A stretch of 64,000 bases of DNA from Pseudoalteromonas rubra (GCF_001482385.1 NZ_CP013611.1:372001-436000), one strand, 5' to 3'. Positions 7,519-16,036 are shown, counted from the stretch's first letter. Program-made: numbers and translations. Notes: generated by a model not told the origin, from the sequence alone.

Positions 7519-8956
7519 GTTAAGCGTCGCAAAACATCCAGACCGCATTGCGCTGGACAGCGACAAACAGCAGCTTAGTTATCGCACTTTATATCACTCG
7601 GTAGAGCAGCTCGCAGCGGTATTATCGGAGCAGGGAGTTACGCAACAGGATGTTGTACTGGTAAAACTAGAACGCTCCATTGAGTTTATCACGGTTGTGT
7701 TGGCATTGCTGCGAGTCGGCGCGACATATTTGCCGGTGTCGAACAAGCTGAATGAGTCGGATCTCAGTTTTATGCTGCAAGAAACCCAGGCGCGTTTTGT
7801 GATTTGTACAGATGTTACATCACTTCCTGGAATGGGCATTGAAGTGCTTGATATTGTAGATATGCTGGCTCAGCAACCTACGCAACCTGCGCCCAGAGTT
7901 ATCCGCAATCGTGAAGCCTGTGCCTACATTATGTATACATCGGGTTCAACAGGCAGGCCCAAAGGGGTGAGAGTACCTGACCGAGCCATACTGCGTCTGG
8001 TCGTAGACAGTGATTACATTCAAGTCACCCCAGAAGATGCAATTTATATGACGGCTGATATTTCATTCGATGCCGCAACCTTTGAAATATGGGGCGCTTT
8101 ATTGAACGGCGCAAGACTCATTATTGATGGTGCTGAATTTAGTCCGACCAGATTTATGCGCAATGTTGCAGCTAAGGAGGCGACTATTGCTTGGCTTACA
8201 TCAGGGTTATTTCACATGTTGGGGGCAAACCGTCCTGAGGTATTCCAGCCATTACGGGCCATCCTGGCCGGTGGAGATGTACTCAGCAGCGCGGTGATCC
8301 GCTCAGTGTTGGCTACTTGTCCGGGTCTGACTGTGATTAATGGCTATGGCCCAACAGAGAATACAACGTTTACATGTTGTTATGTCATGGATGACGTGAC
8401 ATTACCCCAAGATAACGTGCCTATCGGCTACCCAATTCGCGGCACTCACATTGCGATTCTGGATGACGACCTGGAGCATGTGACTGATGGCGAGGCTGGT
8501 ATCTTGTATACCTACGGCGATGGAGTTGCACTGGGATACGTTGGTGACAGGGATAAAGACAACGCATTTTTCTATAACGAAAAAATATCCTCCGGGCTGA
8601 TTTATCGCACCGGCGATAAAGTGAAGCGAGTAAACGGGAAAATTCATTTTCTGGGTAGAGAAGATAACTTGGTAAAAGTACGTGGTTACCGGGTATCTAT
8701 GGAGTTTGTTACAGAAAAACTGTATCAACTTGACTATATAGAAAATGCGTTTGTGCACTTAATTAAAGATCATGCCGGTAATAATGCTTTGAGTGCAAAG
8801 GTAACGACTAAAAAGCCTGTGTCATCGAAATTAATAAAACAAGATCTGGCAACTATGATTTCACCCTATATGGTGCCGGATATCATTGAAGTAAAAGAGA
8901 AATTTAGTTTAAACAAGAATGGCAAAATTGCCAAAAATCAACTTATCGAGGTGTAA
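7481..8956 (+). CDS. Stand-alone NRPS adenylation domain, predicted valine-type specificity
   Basis: A 491-residue amino-acid adenylation enzyme with the core motifs in order: MYTSGSTGRPKG (A3, about 151-162), FDAATFEIWG (A4, 196-205), NGYGPTENTT (A5), YRTGD (A7), GREDNLVKVRGYR (A8) and NKNGKIAK with the catalytic Lys (A10). Aligned by eye to GrsA, the specificity residues read D-A-F-W-L-G-G-T-F-K, a pattern of the valine class. No carrier domain is attached; the next gene supplies it one base after the stop. It starts with ATG at 7481 after AAAAAGGAT, overlapping the transferase gene. It activates the amino acid as AMP ester and loads it on the carrier protein, like SyrB1 or CmaA without their fused T domain. 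Confidence 0.92.
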   Translation: MKSAAENVYTQFELSVAKHPDRIALDSDKQQLSYRTLYHSVEQLAAVLSEQGVTQQDVVLVKLERSIEFITVVLALLRVGATYLPVSNKLNESDLSFMLQETQARFVICTDVTSLPGMGIEVLDIVDMLAQQPTQPAPRVIRNREACAYIMYTSGSTGRPKGVRVPDRAILRLVVDSDYIQVTPEDAIYMTADISFDAATFEIWGALLNGARLIIDGAEFSPTRFMRNVAAKEATIAWLTSGLFHMLGANRPEVFQPLRAILAGGDVLSSAVIRSVLATCPGLTVINGYGPTENTTFTCCYVMDDVTLPQDNVPIGYPIRGTHIAILDDDLEHVTDGEAGILYTYGDGVALGYVGDRDKDNAFFYNEKISSGLIYRTGDKVKRVNGKIHFLGREDNLVKVRGYRVSMEFVTEKLYQLDYIENAFVHLIKDHAGNNALSAKVTTKKPVSSKLIKQDLATMISPYMVPDIIEVKEKFSLNKNGKIAKNQLIEV

Positions 8957-8957
8957 T

Positions 8958-9200
8958 ATGCAAAATAGTAATGTAGTTAAAGATATCGTGTTGGAAAAAG
9001 CACAGGCCACATTCAGTGGTATCGAAATTGATGAAAAAACTGACTTTTTCTCAGTTGGGATCAGCTCTCTGGCAGTGGTTAACTTTCAGATGGAAGTTGA
9101 GCAAGCGTTGAACTGCACGGTCGAAACATCCGAGTTAATGGCTAATTCGACTTTAGGTGACTGGGTAAACCTTTACCAGTCTGCAGCGCAAACAAACTGA
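8958..9200 (+). CDS. Free-standing peptidyl carrier protein (carrier 1)
   Basis: An 80-residue acidic carrier protein. The phosphopantetheine site is in FSVGISSLAV, with Ser37 as the probable attachment point. Its ATG follows the adenylation stop directly, and it precedes the halogenase, so it is the likely carrier on which the activated amino acid sits during chlorination. The frame extends upstream to 8919, but that part lies inside the adenylation gene. Confidence 0.88.
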   Translation: MQNSNVVKDIVLEKAQATFSGIEIDEKTDFFSVGISSLAVVNFQMEVEQALNCTVETSELMANSTLGDWVNLYQSAAQTN

Positions 9201-9274
9201 TTTAATTAACATCAACTAAAACCAAACTTATTTAAATAAACCAATTTAATCAAATTTTTATTAAGGAAAATACA

Positions 9275-10183
9275 ATGAGCTTTTATCTAACTGAAGAAGA
9301 AATCCAACAAATGCGTACAAACGGTTATATCGGTCCTTTTGACCTATATGAACGTGACGAAATTCTTGAAAAGTACAAGAATATCCGTGCCAAAATGTTT
9401 GACCGTAAAAATGCCGCCTATGACCTGGAACACACCAGCGTAGTATCTGGTTATGACCGTCACCTGGATATTGACGCGCTCAGCGAGCACGTTATGAATC
9501 CGATTATAGTTAATAAGGTAAACTCAATCCTGGGCCCGGACTTAATCTGCTGGCGTTCAGAGATGTTCCCTAAATATCCAGGCGATGAAGGCACAGACTG
9601 GCACCAGGCGGATACCTTTTCTCACGCATCTGGCGCACCTCAAATCAGATGGCCAGGTGAAAGCGACTTTGGTGGTGCAATCACAGTATGGACTGCACTG
9701 ACAGATGTGTCTGAAGAAGTGGGTTGTTTGTGCTTTATTCCGGGTACACATGAAGAAATGTACTACGACGAATCAAAAGACATGGAATATACACCTGATG
9801 AAGTGAACGCACTTGAAAAAGACGGTGTAAAACGCGGCTTCTTTGGCTACGACTATCGCAACCTGCAAAAGGACCCAAGCTGGAAGCCGGATGAGTCTCA
9901 GGCGGTACCAATCAAAATGAAAGCAGGTCAGTTCGTGATTTTCTGGTCGACCTTGATGCACTCATCATTACCAAATATCACAAAAGACCAAACTCGACTG
10001 GGCTTTGCTGCACGCTATGTACCTGCTGCGGTAGATATTTACCCTGACACTGATTCAGTCACAGAGTACGGCAGTGAACTGTCACTTGAAAAGTATGGTG
10101 TAGTTTCGGTATCCGGTGAACGAAATGATAGCCATAACCGAGTCCTGGATGAGAGCCTGAATGGGTTTAGCTTTAAGCGCTAA
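9275..10183 (+). CDS. SyrB2-type non-heme Fe(II)/2-oxoglutarate halogenase
   Basis: A 302-residue enzyme that closely follows SyrB2, the threonyl-S-carrier chlorinase of syringomycin, along its whole length as I recall that sequence. The iron site is H110-Q-A112 in GTDWHQADTF with distal H229 in STLMHSS; Ala112 replaces the carboxylate ligand and opens the site for chloride, the hallmark of this group. The H-to-H spacing of 119 equals that of SyrB2 (H116, H235). R241 should bind 2-oxoglutarate. Other shared blocks are FPKYPGDEGTDW, VWTALTD, GFFGYDYR and SLEKYGVV. It follows carrier 1 by 74 AT-rich bases and has a strong TTAAGGAAAA binding site. Predicted reaction: radical chlorination of an unactivated carbon of a carrier-bound amino acid. 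Confidence 0.93.
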   Translation: MSFYLTEEEIQQMRTNGYIGPFDLYERDEILEKYKNIRAKMFDRKNAAYDLEHTSVVSGYDRHLDIDALSEHVMNPIIVNKVNSILGPDLICWRSEMFPKYPGDEGTDWHQADTFSHASGAPQIRWPGESDFGGAITVWTALTDVSEEVGCLCFIPGTHEEMYYDESKDMEYTPDEVNALEKDGVKRGFFGYDYRNLQKDPSWKPDESQAVPIKMKAGQFVIFWSTLMHSSLPNITKDQTRLGFAARYVPAAVDIYPDTDSVTEYGSELSLEKYGVVSVSGERNDSHNRVLDESLNGFSFKR

Positions 10184-10282
10184 ATCATTGTATCGCGTCG
10201 TGAAGCTTCTTACTTCGTAGCATTGCCCTGATGTGTTCACAGGCAAGTGAGAAGCTTAATTCGCTCGAAAAGGAGAGTTGAA

Positions 10283-10507
10283 ATGCAAACACAAGAGAAG
10301 GTTTTAAGCATAATTGCTTCCCTGGTAAAGGATGTACCGGCACTTGCTCTGGACACGCAGATCGCTGATTTAAATATCAGTTCCATGCAGGCAGTGATGA
10401 TGGTGAGTGAGATTGAATCTACATTCAACATTGCTTTACCAATGCAAGAGTTCTATGTGCGTGAATGTATACAGGATCTGGTTCAGTTTGTTGAGGAGGC
10501 TGCGTGA
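10283..10507 (+). CDS. Second free-standing acyl/peptidyl carrier protein (carrier 2)
   Basis: A 74-residue carrier protein with the phosphopantetheine site in LNISSMQAV (Ser34 most likely). The ATG at 10283 is chosen over an upstream ATG at 10247 because AAGGAG lies just before it and the domain begins there. Its stop overlaps the thioesterase start (TGATG). Two separate carriers in one operon with a Cys transferase match the donor/acceptor pair used by the SyrC and CmaE systems, so this one is probably the acceptor. Confidence 0.85.
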   Translation: MQTQEKVLSIIASLVKDVPALALDTQIADLNISSMQAVMMVSEIESTFNIALPMQEFYVRECIQDLVQFVEEAA

Positions 10508-11241
10508 TGTGGTTGAAACACATTAGCTCTGAGGGCACTTCGTCTGCCAGGGTGATTTGTTTTGGGCACGCTGGTGCCAGCCACGTTGATTTTGTTAAAT
10601 GGCGAGATCTGCTGCCTTCAAACGTAGAGGTCATTGCCATTGCATTACCAGGACGGTGTGAGCGGGTAAAGGAAACACCAGTAAACGACATTCAGGTATT
10701 GGTACGTGAGATTGCCGCGGCACTTACAGAGTTGCCACCGATGCCAACCAGTTTTTATGGTCATAGCTTTGGTGCTGTGCTCGCTTATGAAACTGCGGCA
10801 TTTTGCACTAAACATGGACTTTTACCTGAACTGCAACGGGTGATTTTGTCAGCCAGCGCTTTGGAAAAACGCCGTATTCTGCAAGGCGTCAATATTACGG
10901 ATATGGATGCCGTATTGTCGGTGTTTATCGAGCGTCAGTACATCAGTGAGCAGTACGCACAAAATAAAAAGCTTATGTCTTTGGTACTTCCGTACTTGCT
11001 GGCAGATATTTGCTGCAAAGAAGAGTGGCAAATTGATAACACCATCAAGCTGGCAGTGCCGATCCATACGGTGGCATGGGACGAGGATGCCCTGGTTGAC
11101 CCACCGCAAGTGCACAGTTGGGTTGTACGCAGTGAAGTGCCCCAGTTGTGTCGTCAGGTGACGTTACCAGGCGCACACCTGGCATATTTAAATTCACCAG
11201 CTGAGTTTATCGAAACGATTAATGAGTTCATTGCTGAATAG
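10507..11241 (+). CDS. Type II thioesterase
   Basis: A 244-residue alpha/beta-hydrolase of the NRPS/PKS-associated thioesterase group. FGHAGAS near the N-terminus and the LPGRCERVKE block are typical, the nucleophile is Ser87 in GHSFG, and a late His is in LPGAHLAYL. It should hydrolyse the thioester on a carrier, either to release the finished amino acid or to clear wrongly loaded carriers. Translation is coupled to carrier 2 by the TGATG overlap. A GTG at 10504 would add one residue. No chain-terminating domain is otherwise present, so a true release function is plausible. Confidence 0.9.
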   Translation: MWLKHISSEGTSSARVICFGHAGASHVDFVKWRDLLPSNVEVIAIALPGRCERVKETPVNDIQVLVREIAAALTELPPMPTSFYGHSFGAVLAYETAAFCTKHGLLPELQRVILSASALEKRRILQGVNITDMDAVLSVFIERQYISEQYAQNKKLMSLVLPYLLADICCKEEWQIDNTIKLAVPIHTVAWDEDALVDPPQVHSWVVRSEVPQLCRQVTLPGAHLAYLNSPAEFIETINEFIAE

Positions 11242-11271
11242 CTAAGGAACCAAGCGGATAAGGAGCGCGTC

Positions 11272-11835
11272 GTGCAAGATTTATGGAAAAGTGTCCGGGT
11301 CAGGGTATTTCAGGAGTCGGATATAGACCAGCATATTGCGTACTGGCACAACCCCGAGAACACCTTTCTTGAAGATTTGGGGGTTGACCGCCAGCGGTTA
11401 ATACCTGCGCACAAAATGCGTGAACAACTGCAATATGTACTCAACAAGATGCCGCAGGCATGTAGCTTGTTGACAATTGAGTACCAGGGACAGGCCATCG
11501 GCGTACATGAATTAACGGATGTAGTTGAACAGGAAAGTGGGGTAATGCATGCCAGTATCTGGACTTCGGAATTTCGTGGTCTGGGCATCGGTAAAGTGTC
11601 TTACGTAAAGGCCATGCAGTGGTACTTCGAGCATTTGCCATTGCAGCGGATCCTCTTTAAAACGCCGAAAAATAACCGGGCAGCGAACAAACTAAAGCAA
11701 ACGCTCAAGATTAAGCAGGTTGGTGAATGTACTTATGAACTACCCATATTCGGCCGACCGATTGAAGCCCATTTATATGAGATGACGCGCAGCGCGTTTG
11801 AACACCAGGCTGCACTTGCTGCGCCCAGGGAATGA
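11272..11835 (+). CDS. GNAT family acyltransferase (RimJ/RimL-like)
   Basis: A 187-residue GNAT protein with the CoA-binding loop in EFRGLGIGKVSYVKAM (about residues 101-116) and the NNRAANKLKQTL segment. It starts with GTG at 11272 after AAGGAG, 30 bases after the thioesterase, and the next gene follows after 10 bases with its own GAGGAG, so it is in the operon. Paired with an AstE/aspartoacylase-like hydrolase, it could place an N-acyl protecting group on the amino acid that the hydrolase later removes, or acetylate the product for self-protection. The acyl donor and acceptor are unknown. Confidence 0.78.
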   Translation: MQDLWKSVRVRVFQESDIDQHIAYWHNPENTFLEDLGVDRQRLIPAHKMREQLQYVLNKMPQACSLLTIEYQGQAIGVHELTDVVEQESGVMHASIWTSEFRGLGIGKVSYVKAMQWYFEHLPLQRILFKTPKNNRAANKLKQTLKIKQVGECTYELPIFGRPIEAHLYEMTRSAFEHQAALAAPRE

Positions 11836-11845
11836 GGAGAAATCC

Positions 11846-12844
11846 ATGGACAAACAGGTAGATCAGGCGCTGACGCAGTTTAGTGCATTTCGGGACGCAA
11901 AGACGCTGGGCAATCTTTCAGTAGAACAAATTGATGATTGGGGATTTACCCTGGCGCCAAAAGGAGGTGAATCTAAAGACGGCGGTTTTCACAGCGATCT
12001 GACCCTGATCGCACTGAACCACGGCAATGAAGTGGGCGGACTGGCAGTGCTAAATGCCTTATGCCATGAGATTGACAATGGTCAGTTAACCCCGGATTTA
12101 CGGATCACATTTTTATTGGGCAACGTTGCCGCGGCTAAAGCAGGTAAACGTTATCTGGAACAGGATATTAATCGCACTTTTAACACTCAGGCGCAAGACA
12201 GCCTTGAATCACAAAGAGCAAAACAGCTGGAGCCCATTGTCAAGAACTCCCGGTTTATCCTGGATTTTCACCAGACAATAGAGCCGACCAATACGCCGTT
12301 TTTTGTGTATCAATATAATCGACTCGCTGCATTGTTTGCGCATGCAGTAGACAACGCGCTACCGGTGATCACCCACAAACAGTCAACGGCAAGTAAGCTC
12401 GGGGGTATGCGGTGTGATGAATTTGGCACCCATTGCGGGTGTGTATCGATTGCGCTGGAACTAAGCCAGAAAGGATTCGACCAACAAGGCATTGAGCTAG
12501 GGACATTGGCTGCTAAGCGCGCTTTGGCCGCTGTTGAAAATTGGACAGAAGTTAAATCTCAGGCCCCGAAGCAAGTAAATCCAATGTGGACCTGGTCGCA
12601 TATTGAGACGTATCCGCAAGAATATGTCCAGTTGCATACGGGGCTGCAGAACTTTACTGAAGTTGAAGCCGGGCAATTACTGGGTCACACGCAATTGGGT
12701 ATTGCGGTACAGGCTGCTCAGTCGGGCGCTTTACTGTTTCCCAAACACATTAAAGTGGGTGAGCCAAAACCTGGCGAATTGTATCGCATCTTAAAACAAG
12801 TCAATTACTTTGCTACGTCAGGTCCGGGCAGGGCGGTGGCGTAA
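11846..12844 (+). CDS. Succinylglutamate desuccinylase/aspartoacylase-like M14 metallohydrolase
   Basis: A 332-residue zinc hydrolase of the AstE/ASPA branch of the M14 carboxypeptidase clan, which removes N-acyl groups from amino acids. Zinc ligands can be read as H59 and E62 in NHGNE and H142 in LDFHQTIEPTN; the block DINRTFN is also typical. The ATG at 11846 after GAGGAGAAAT is chosen; the open frame continues upstream into the GNAT gene. AstE itself belongs to arginine catabolism with astABCD, but no ast genes are nearby, so this copy has probably been recruited to deprotect an N-acylated intermediate of the pathway. The substrate is inferred. Confidence 0.82.
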   Translation: MDKQVDQALTQFSAFRDAKTLGNLSVEQIDDWGFTLAPKGGESKDGGFHSDLTLIALNHGNEVGGLAVLNALCHEIDNGQLTPDLRITFLLGNVAAAKAGKRYLEQDINRTFNTQAQDSLESQRAKQLEPIVKNSRFILDFHQTIEPTNTPFFVYQYNRLAALFAHAVDNALPVITHKQSTASKLGGMRCDEFGTHCGCVSIALELSQKGFDQQGIELGTLAAKRALAAVENWTEVKSQAPKQVNPMWTWSHIETYPQEYVQLHTGLQNFTEVEAGQLLGHTQLGIAVQAAQSGALLFPKHIKVGEPKPGELYRILKQVNYFATSGPGRAVA

Positions 12845-12887
12845 TAAACAGAATTTTAATTACTCATAAATTTATTAAGGAAAAGTC

Positions 12888-13718
12888 ATGAAACATAATT
12901 ACGTAAGCTCAATAAAAAAATGGACCGTCGCACTGGCAACAGGTTTGCTGCTCACCAGTGGGGCCGCGATGGCAAAGAAAGGGGTGACAACGCCAGACGG
13001 GTTTGAATCTGTACTCGTTCTGATGGGAACAGGCACCATTGATAAGCATAACCCCGAGCCTCATCCGGGGGTTATTAACTGTGATGGCCTGATCTGTGAT
13101 GGTGAGTTTTTCCAAAAGGAGATCATGGGCCGTACAGATGCTGAAATTGCAGAAGTCGCGCAGCAGGCAAAAACGTTTTACCTCGAACGGTTTGGACTGG
13201 CTGCCGATGATCTGGTCGCAAATAATCGCGCCACATTCAGAAGCTTTACTTTGAATCCGGATTTTGAGTATCGATTGCAAATTGCTACCGGCATGAAAGC
13301 AAAAGGAGAAGGCTGGATCATCCGCGATGGTGGTTTTAACCTTACGATCACTGACCCTCAAGGGGTGCCGATGGCTGGTGAGATGGCGGGTCGTTTAGCC
13401 AAGCCTGATGATCAGTTCCTGTTCGGCAGTTACAATATTCTGGTAACGAACAAAAAGGGAAAACCTAAAAAAGAACTGATTATTGACTATCGCTCGCGCG
13501 TTCCTGCGGTTTCAGATGCGGACGGCTTCAGGTTGCAAAGTTTCCTGTCGAGCGAAGAGTTTGGTGAAGGCTTAGTGCTGGGCACCATCTTAACCAGAGA
13601 CGGCGCCGATGAAACAATCAAAGTGAATGGCCGTACTGTGATTTCTTTCCCGGCCGAAACACAACTAGATTCATTCCCGGCTTTCCCGGCCTTTGACGAT
13701 AAGCCTAAAAACAAATAA
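12888..13718 (+). CDS. Secreted protein of unknown function
   Basis: A 276-residue protein with a signal peptide: positive start MKHNYVSSIKKW, hydrophobic core, and a probable cut after AMA near residue 29. The mature part holds a short segment with two cysteines (NCDGLICDGEF) but no family I recognise. It follows the M14 gene by 43 bases, has the same strong TTTATTAAGGAAAA translation signal as the halogenase, and is followed by a terminator, so it is the last gene of the operon. A periplasmic or extracellular role in handling the product, such as binding or immunity, is possible but unsupported. Confidence 0.7.
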   Translation: MKHNYVSSIKKWTVALATGLLLTSGAAMAKKGVTTPDGFESVLVLMGTGTIDKHNPEPHPGVINCDGLICDGEFFQKEIMGRTDAEIAEVAQQAKTFYLERFGLAADDLVANNRATFRSFTLNPDFEYRLQIATGMKAKGEGWIIRDGGFNLTITDPQGVPMAGEMAGRLAKPDDQFLFGSYNILVTNKKGKPKKELIIDYRSRVPAVSDADGFRLQSFLSSEEFGEGLVLGTILTRDGADETIKVNGRTVISFPAETQLDSFPAFPAFDDKPKNK

Positions 13719-13727
13719 CACAACCCA

Positions 13728-13753
13728 GAAGGGGCTTAGCCCCTTCACCTTTT
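13728..13753 (+). terminator. Rho-independent terminator of the halogenase operon
   Basis: Perfect 8-bp stem GAAGGGGC/GCCCCTTC with a TTA loop, followed by ACCTTTT. It closes the operon that begins at 5841. Confidence 0.8.
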
Positions 13754-13754
13754 A

Positions 13755-14102
13755 ATGGTGATGAGTATGGATAACAAAATAAACATAAGCGAGGCGTTAA
13801 CATCGGTAACGGAACATTGGTCACAACGCGTGCTTGGTGAGGCCAATGGCCAGTTATATAAGGTTGCCAAAGGACTGGGCGCAACAAACTGGCACAAACA
13901 TGACGACCAGGACGAATTGTTCATCCTGTATCAGGGCCAGTTAAACATTGAACTCAGAGACAAAACCATCGAGCTAAAACCACAAGACATGTTTATCGTA
14001 CCAAAAGGTGCAGAGCATAGAGCCGTCGCGCCAGTTGAAGCAGAGTTTGTGATTGTGGGCATGAACATTACATCGACCAAAGAAGGCGGAAAACCGAATT
14101 AA
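13755..14102 (+). CDS. Small cupin-domain protein
   Basis: A 115-residue single cupin with motif 1 WHKHDDQDELFILYQG (H-x-H-xxx-E spacing: HKHDDQDE) and motif 2 PKGAEHRAVAP. It would bind a metal and may be an enzyme or sensor. Three ATGs lie close together (13755, 13761, 13767); the third also gives a good cupin start. It comes just after the terminator of the biosynthetic operon, so it is probably separate, and it is unrelated by eye to the cupin fused to the aaRS-like protein. Confidence 0.8.
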   Translation: MVMSMDNKINISEALTSVTEHWSQRVLGEANGQLYKVAKGLGATNWHKHDDQDELFILYQGQLNIELRDKTIELKPQDMFIVPKGAEHRAVAPVEAEFVIVGMNITSTKEGGKPN

Positions 14103-14167
14103 TAGAAGTGTGTTTGATGAGCAATAAGGGAGATTAAAGCACAGATTGCTGGTGGTGTGAGAAAGAA

Positions 14168-14244
14168 TGGTCGGCATAGCAGGATTTGAACCTGCGACCC
14201 CTGACACCCCATGACAGTGCGCTACCAAGCTGCGCTATATGCCG
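14168..14244 (-). tRNA. tRNA-Pro(GGG)
   Basis: A 77-nt cloverleaf on the minus strand: acceptor arm CGGCATA paired with TATGCCG, anticodon GGG in the loop ATGGGGT, T-arm GGTTCAAATCC, and an encoded CCA end. It matches the E. coli proM type including the U-U pair in the anticodon stem. Confidence 0.95.
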
Positions 14245-14359
14245 ACTTGAGGCTCACTATAATGATTTTTTGATGAAAGGCAATAAGCAATTGTTTAAAT
14301 TGAATGTTATTTGTACTTAATTGGTTTGGCTGTGGATTTGTTGCGCAATTTATTTGCAG

Positions 14360-14399
14360 AGGATAGAAAAAGAGGGGAGGTAGCATTGGCTGCTACCTC
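14360..14399 (-). terminator. Terminator of the AGCS symporter gene
   Basis: Read on the minus strand, a 9-bp stem GAGGTAGCA/TGCTACCTC with a 5-nt loop is followed by CCCCTCTTTTTC. It lies just past the stop of the symporter gene. Confidence 0.75.
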
Positions 14400-14408
14400 A
14401 GTAATGGA

Positions 14409-15827
14409 TTACTTGTGCCAGATACCCTTAGGCAGAGTTTTTAACACTTCAGGTTTTTGCGAAGGGTCAAAAACAGGGTTTTTGCCTTGTTTAAGCTGGG
14501 CACGATAGTCCTTAGCTAACCAGATAACAATGCCAGATAACATGAACAATGCGACTACGTTGACGATGGCCATCAGGCCCATCGAGATGTCGGCAAGTGT
14601 CCAGATCAAGCCAAGTTCACCGACCGCACCAAACATCACCATGGCCAGTACACAGGCTCTGAAGATAAACAGGCCTTTAGGGTGGTTGTGCTCAAGGAAC
14701 AGTAAGTTGGTTTCTGCATAACTATAGTTAGCGACAATGGAGGTGAAGGCAAAGAACAGGATAGCGATAGCAACAAAAATCGCGCCCCAGTCACCAACAT
14801 GCTCAACCAGTGCTGCCTGTGTTAACTGAATACCCGTTACACCAGATTCGGGTACTAGCTGGTTTGATAACAGAATAAGTGCCGCTGTGGCACTACAGAT
14901 AATAATGGTATCAACAAATACGCCAAGCATCTGAACGTAGCCCTGTGAAGCTGGGTGGTTTGGATTAGGCGTTGCGCTTGCTGCAGCGTTTGCAGCACTA
15001 CCCATACCGGCTTCGTTAGAGAACAGGCCGCGTTTAATTCCCTGGATCATGGCCTGCATCACAGCATAACCTACGGCACCGCCCGCTGCTTGTTCAAAAC
15101 CAAGCGCACTGTTGATGATCAGCATAAAGACGTCAGGTAATTGGCTGGCGTTCATGACACATACAACGATGGCCAGTAATAAATAGGCGATAGCCATAAA
15201 GGGCACGGCCAGCTCGGCAAATCTTGCTATGGTCTTAAGGCCACCAAAGATAATAAAGGCCGAACCACAAACTAGTAAAAGACCCATTACGTATTTAGGT
15301 ACGTCAAAGGCAACTTCAAATGCTGCGGCAATGGAATTCGCCTGTACGGCATTAAACACTAAGCCAAACGCCAGGATAAGGCATAAAGAGAAGAGTACAC
15401 CCATCCAACGCTTGTTCAGGCCATACTCCATATAATAAGCAGGACCACCACGGAAGTTGCCTTCATCGTCTTTGGTCTTGTATAGCTGAGCCAGTGCACT
15501 TTCTGCAAAGCTTGTTGCCATGCCGATAAGCGCGATGAGCCACATCCAAAAAATGGCACCTGGTCCACCCAAATAGAGTGCAACCGCAACACCAGCCATA
15601 TTACCGGTTCCTACTCGGGCGGCAAGGGAAGTACAAAAAGCCTGAAAAGAAGAGATACCATCTTTGGCGCCGCTTCGGCTGTTTGCCATCACTTTAATCA
15701 TGTATGGGAATTGGGTGAACTGAATGAAACCCAGTCGGAGGGTAAAGAAAACACCTGCTGCAATTAATAGGTATATAAGTATATGACCCCACAGCAAGCC
15801 GCTTATTGTATTAAAAAAGTCAGCCAT
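14409..15827 (-). CDS. AGCS family sodium:alanine/glycine symporter
   Basis: A 472-residue inner-membrane protein with about ten hydrophobic segments. Family signatures include FQAFCTSLAARVGTGNMAGV, GGPGAIFWMWLIALIGM, FRGGPAYYMEYGL and RGLFSNEAGMGSAANAAA. It imports alanine or glycine (perhaps other small amino acids) with Na+, which suits a marine cell. It is transcribed away from the rRNA operon and ends in its own terminator. A direct link to the amino-acid pathway upstream is not supported. Confidence 0.93.
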   Translation of the reverse strand: MADFFNTISGLLWGHILIYLLIAAGVFFTLRLGFIQFTQFPYMIKVMANSRSGAKDGISSFQAFCTSLAARVGTGNMAGVAVALYLGGPGAIFWMWLIALIGMATSFAESALAQLYKTKDDEGNFRGGPAYYMEYGLNKRWMGVLFSLCLILAFGLVFNAVQANSIAAAFEVAFDVPKYVMGLLLVCGSAFIIFGGLKTIARFAELAVPFMAIAYLLLAIVVCVMNASQLPDVFMLIINSALGFEQAAGGAVGYAVMQAMIQGIKRGLFSNEAGMGSAANAAASATPNPNHPASQGYVQMLGVFVDTIIICSATAALILLSNQLVPESGVTGIQLTQAALVEHVGDWGAIFVAIAILFFAFTSIVANYSYAETNLLFLEHNHPKGLFIFRACVLAMVMFGAVGELGLIWTLADISMGLMAIVNVVALFMLSGIVIWLAKDYRAQLKQGKNPVFDPSQKPEVLKTLPKGIWHK

Positions 15828-16008
15828 TGGATTACGACCCTTATTATAGATATAGCAGAACGGGTAAATAAGGTGGCGTAATTTACCACAGGACCGCGTT
15901 CAACTCTAAATATTATTGTCTTATCCACAGGTTTTTGTGGGTAACTTGTGTGGTGTTTGTGCGGTTTTTGGGGGTAAAAAATTAATTCAAAAAAGTGCCA
16001 AAAAGCGC

Positions 16009-16036
16009 TTGCGCTGGGTCTCGATTTCCCTATAAT
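16009..16036 (+). promoter_or_regulatory. rRNA operon promoter P1
   Basis: TTGCGC, 16 bases, TATAAT, then the GC-rich discriminator GCGCTTCC typical of growth-rate/stringently controlled rRNA promoters. It is about 400 bases before the 16S gene. Confidence 0.75.

Noticed and set aside
9275..10183. Reading WHQAD as the H-x-x-D of a hydroxylase
   Set aside because: The metal register is H-x-(D/E); here that position is Ala112, as in SyrB2 (H116, A118), and the Asp is one residue later in both. So the halogenase reading is kept.
11846..12844. astE of arginine catabolism
   Set aside because: No astA, astB, astC or astD genes are near, and it is embedded in the halogenase operon.
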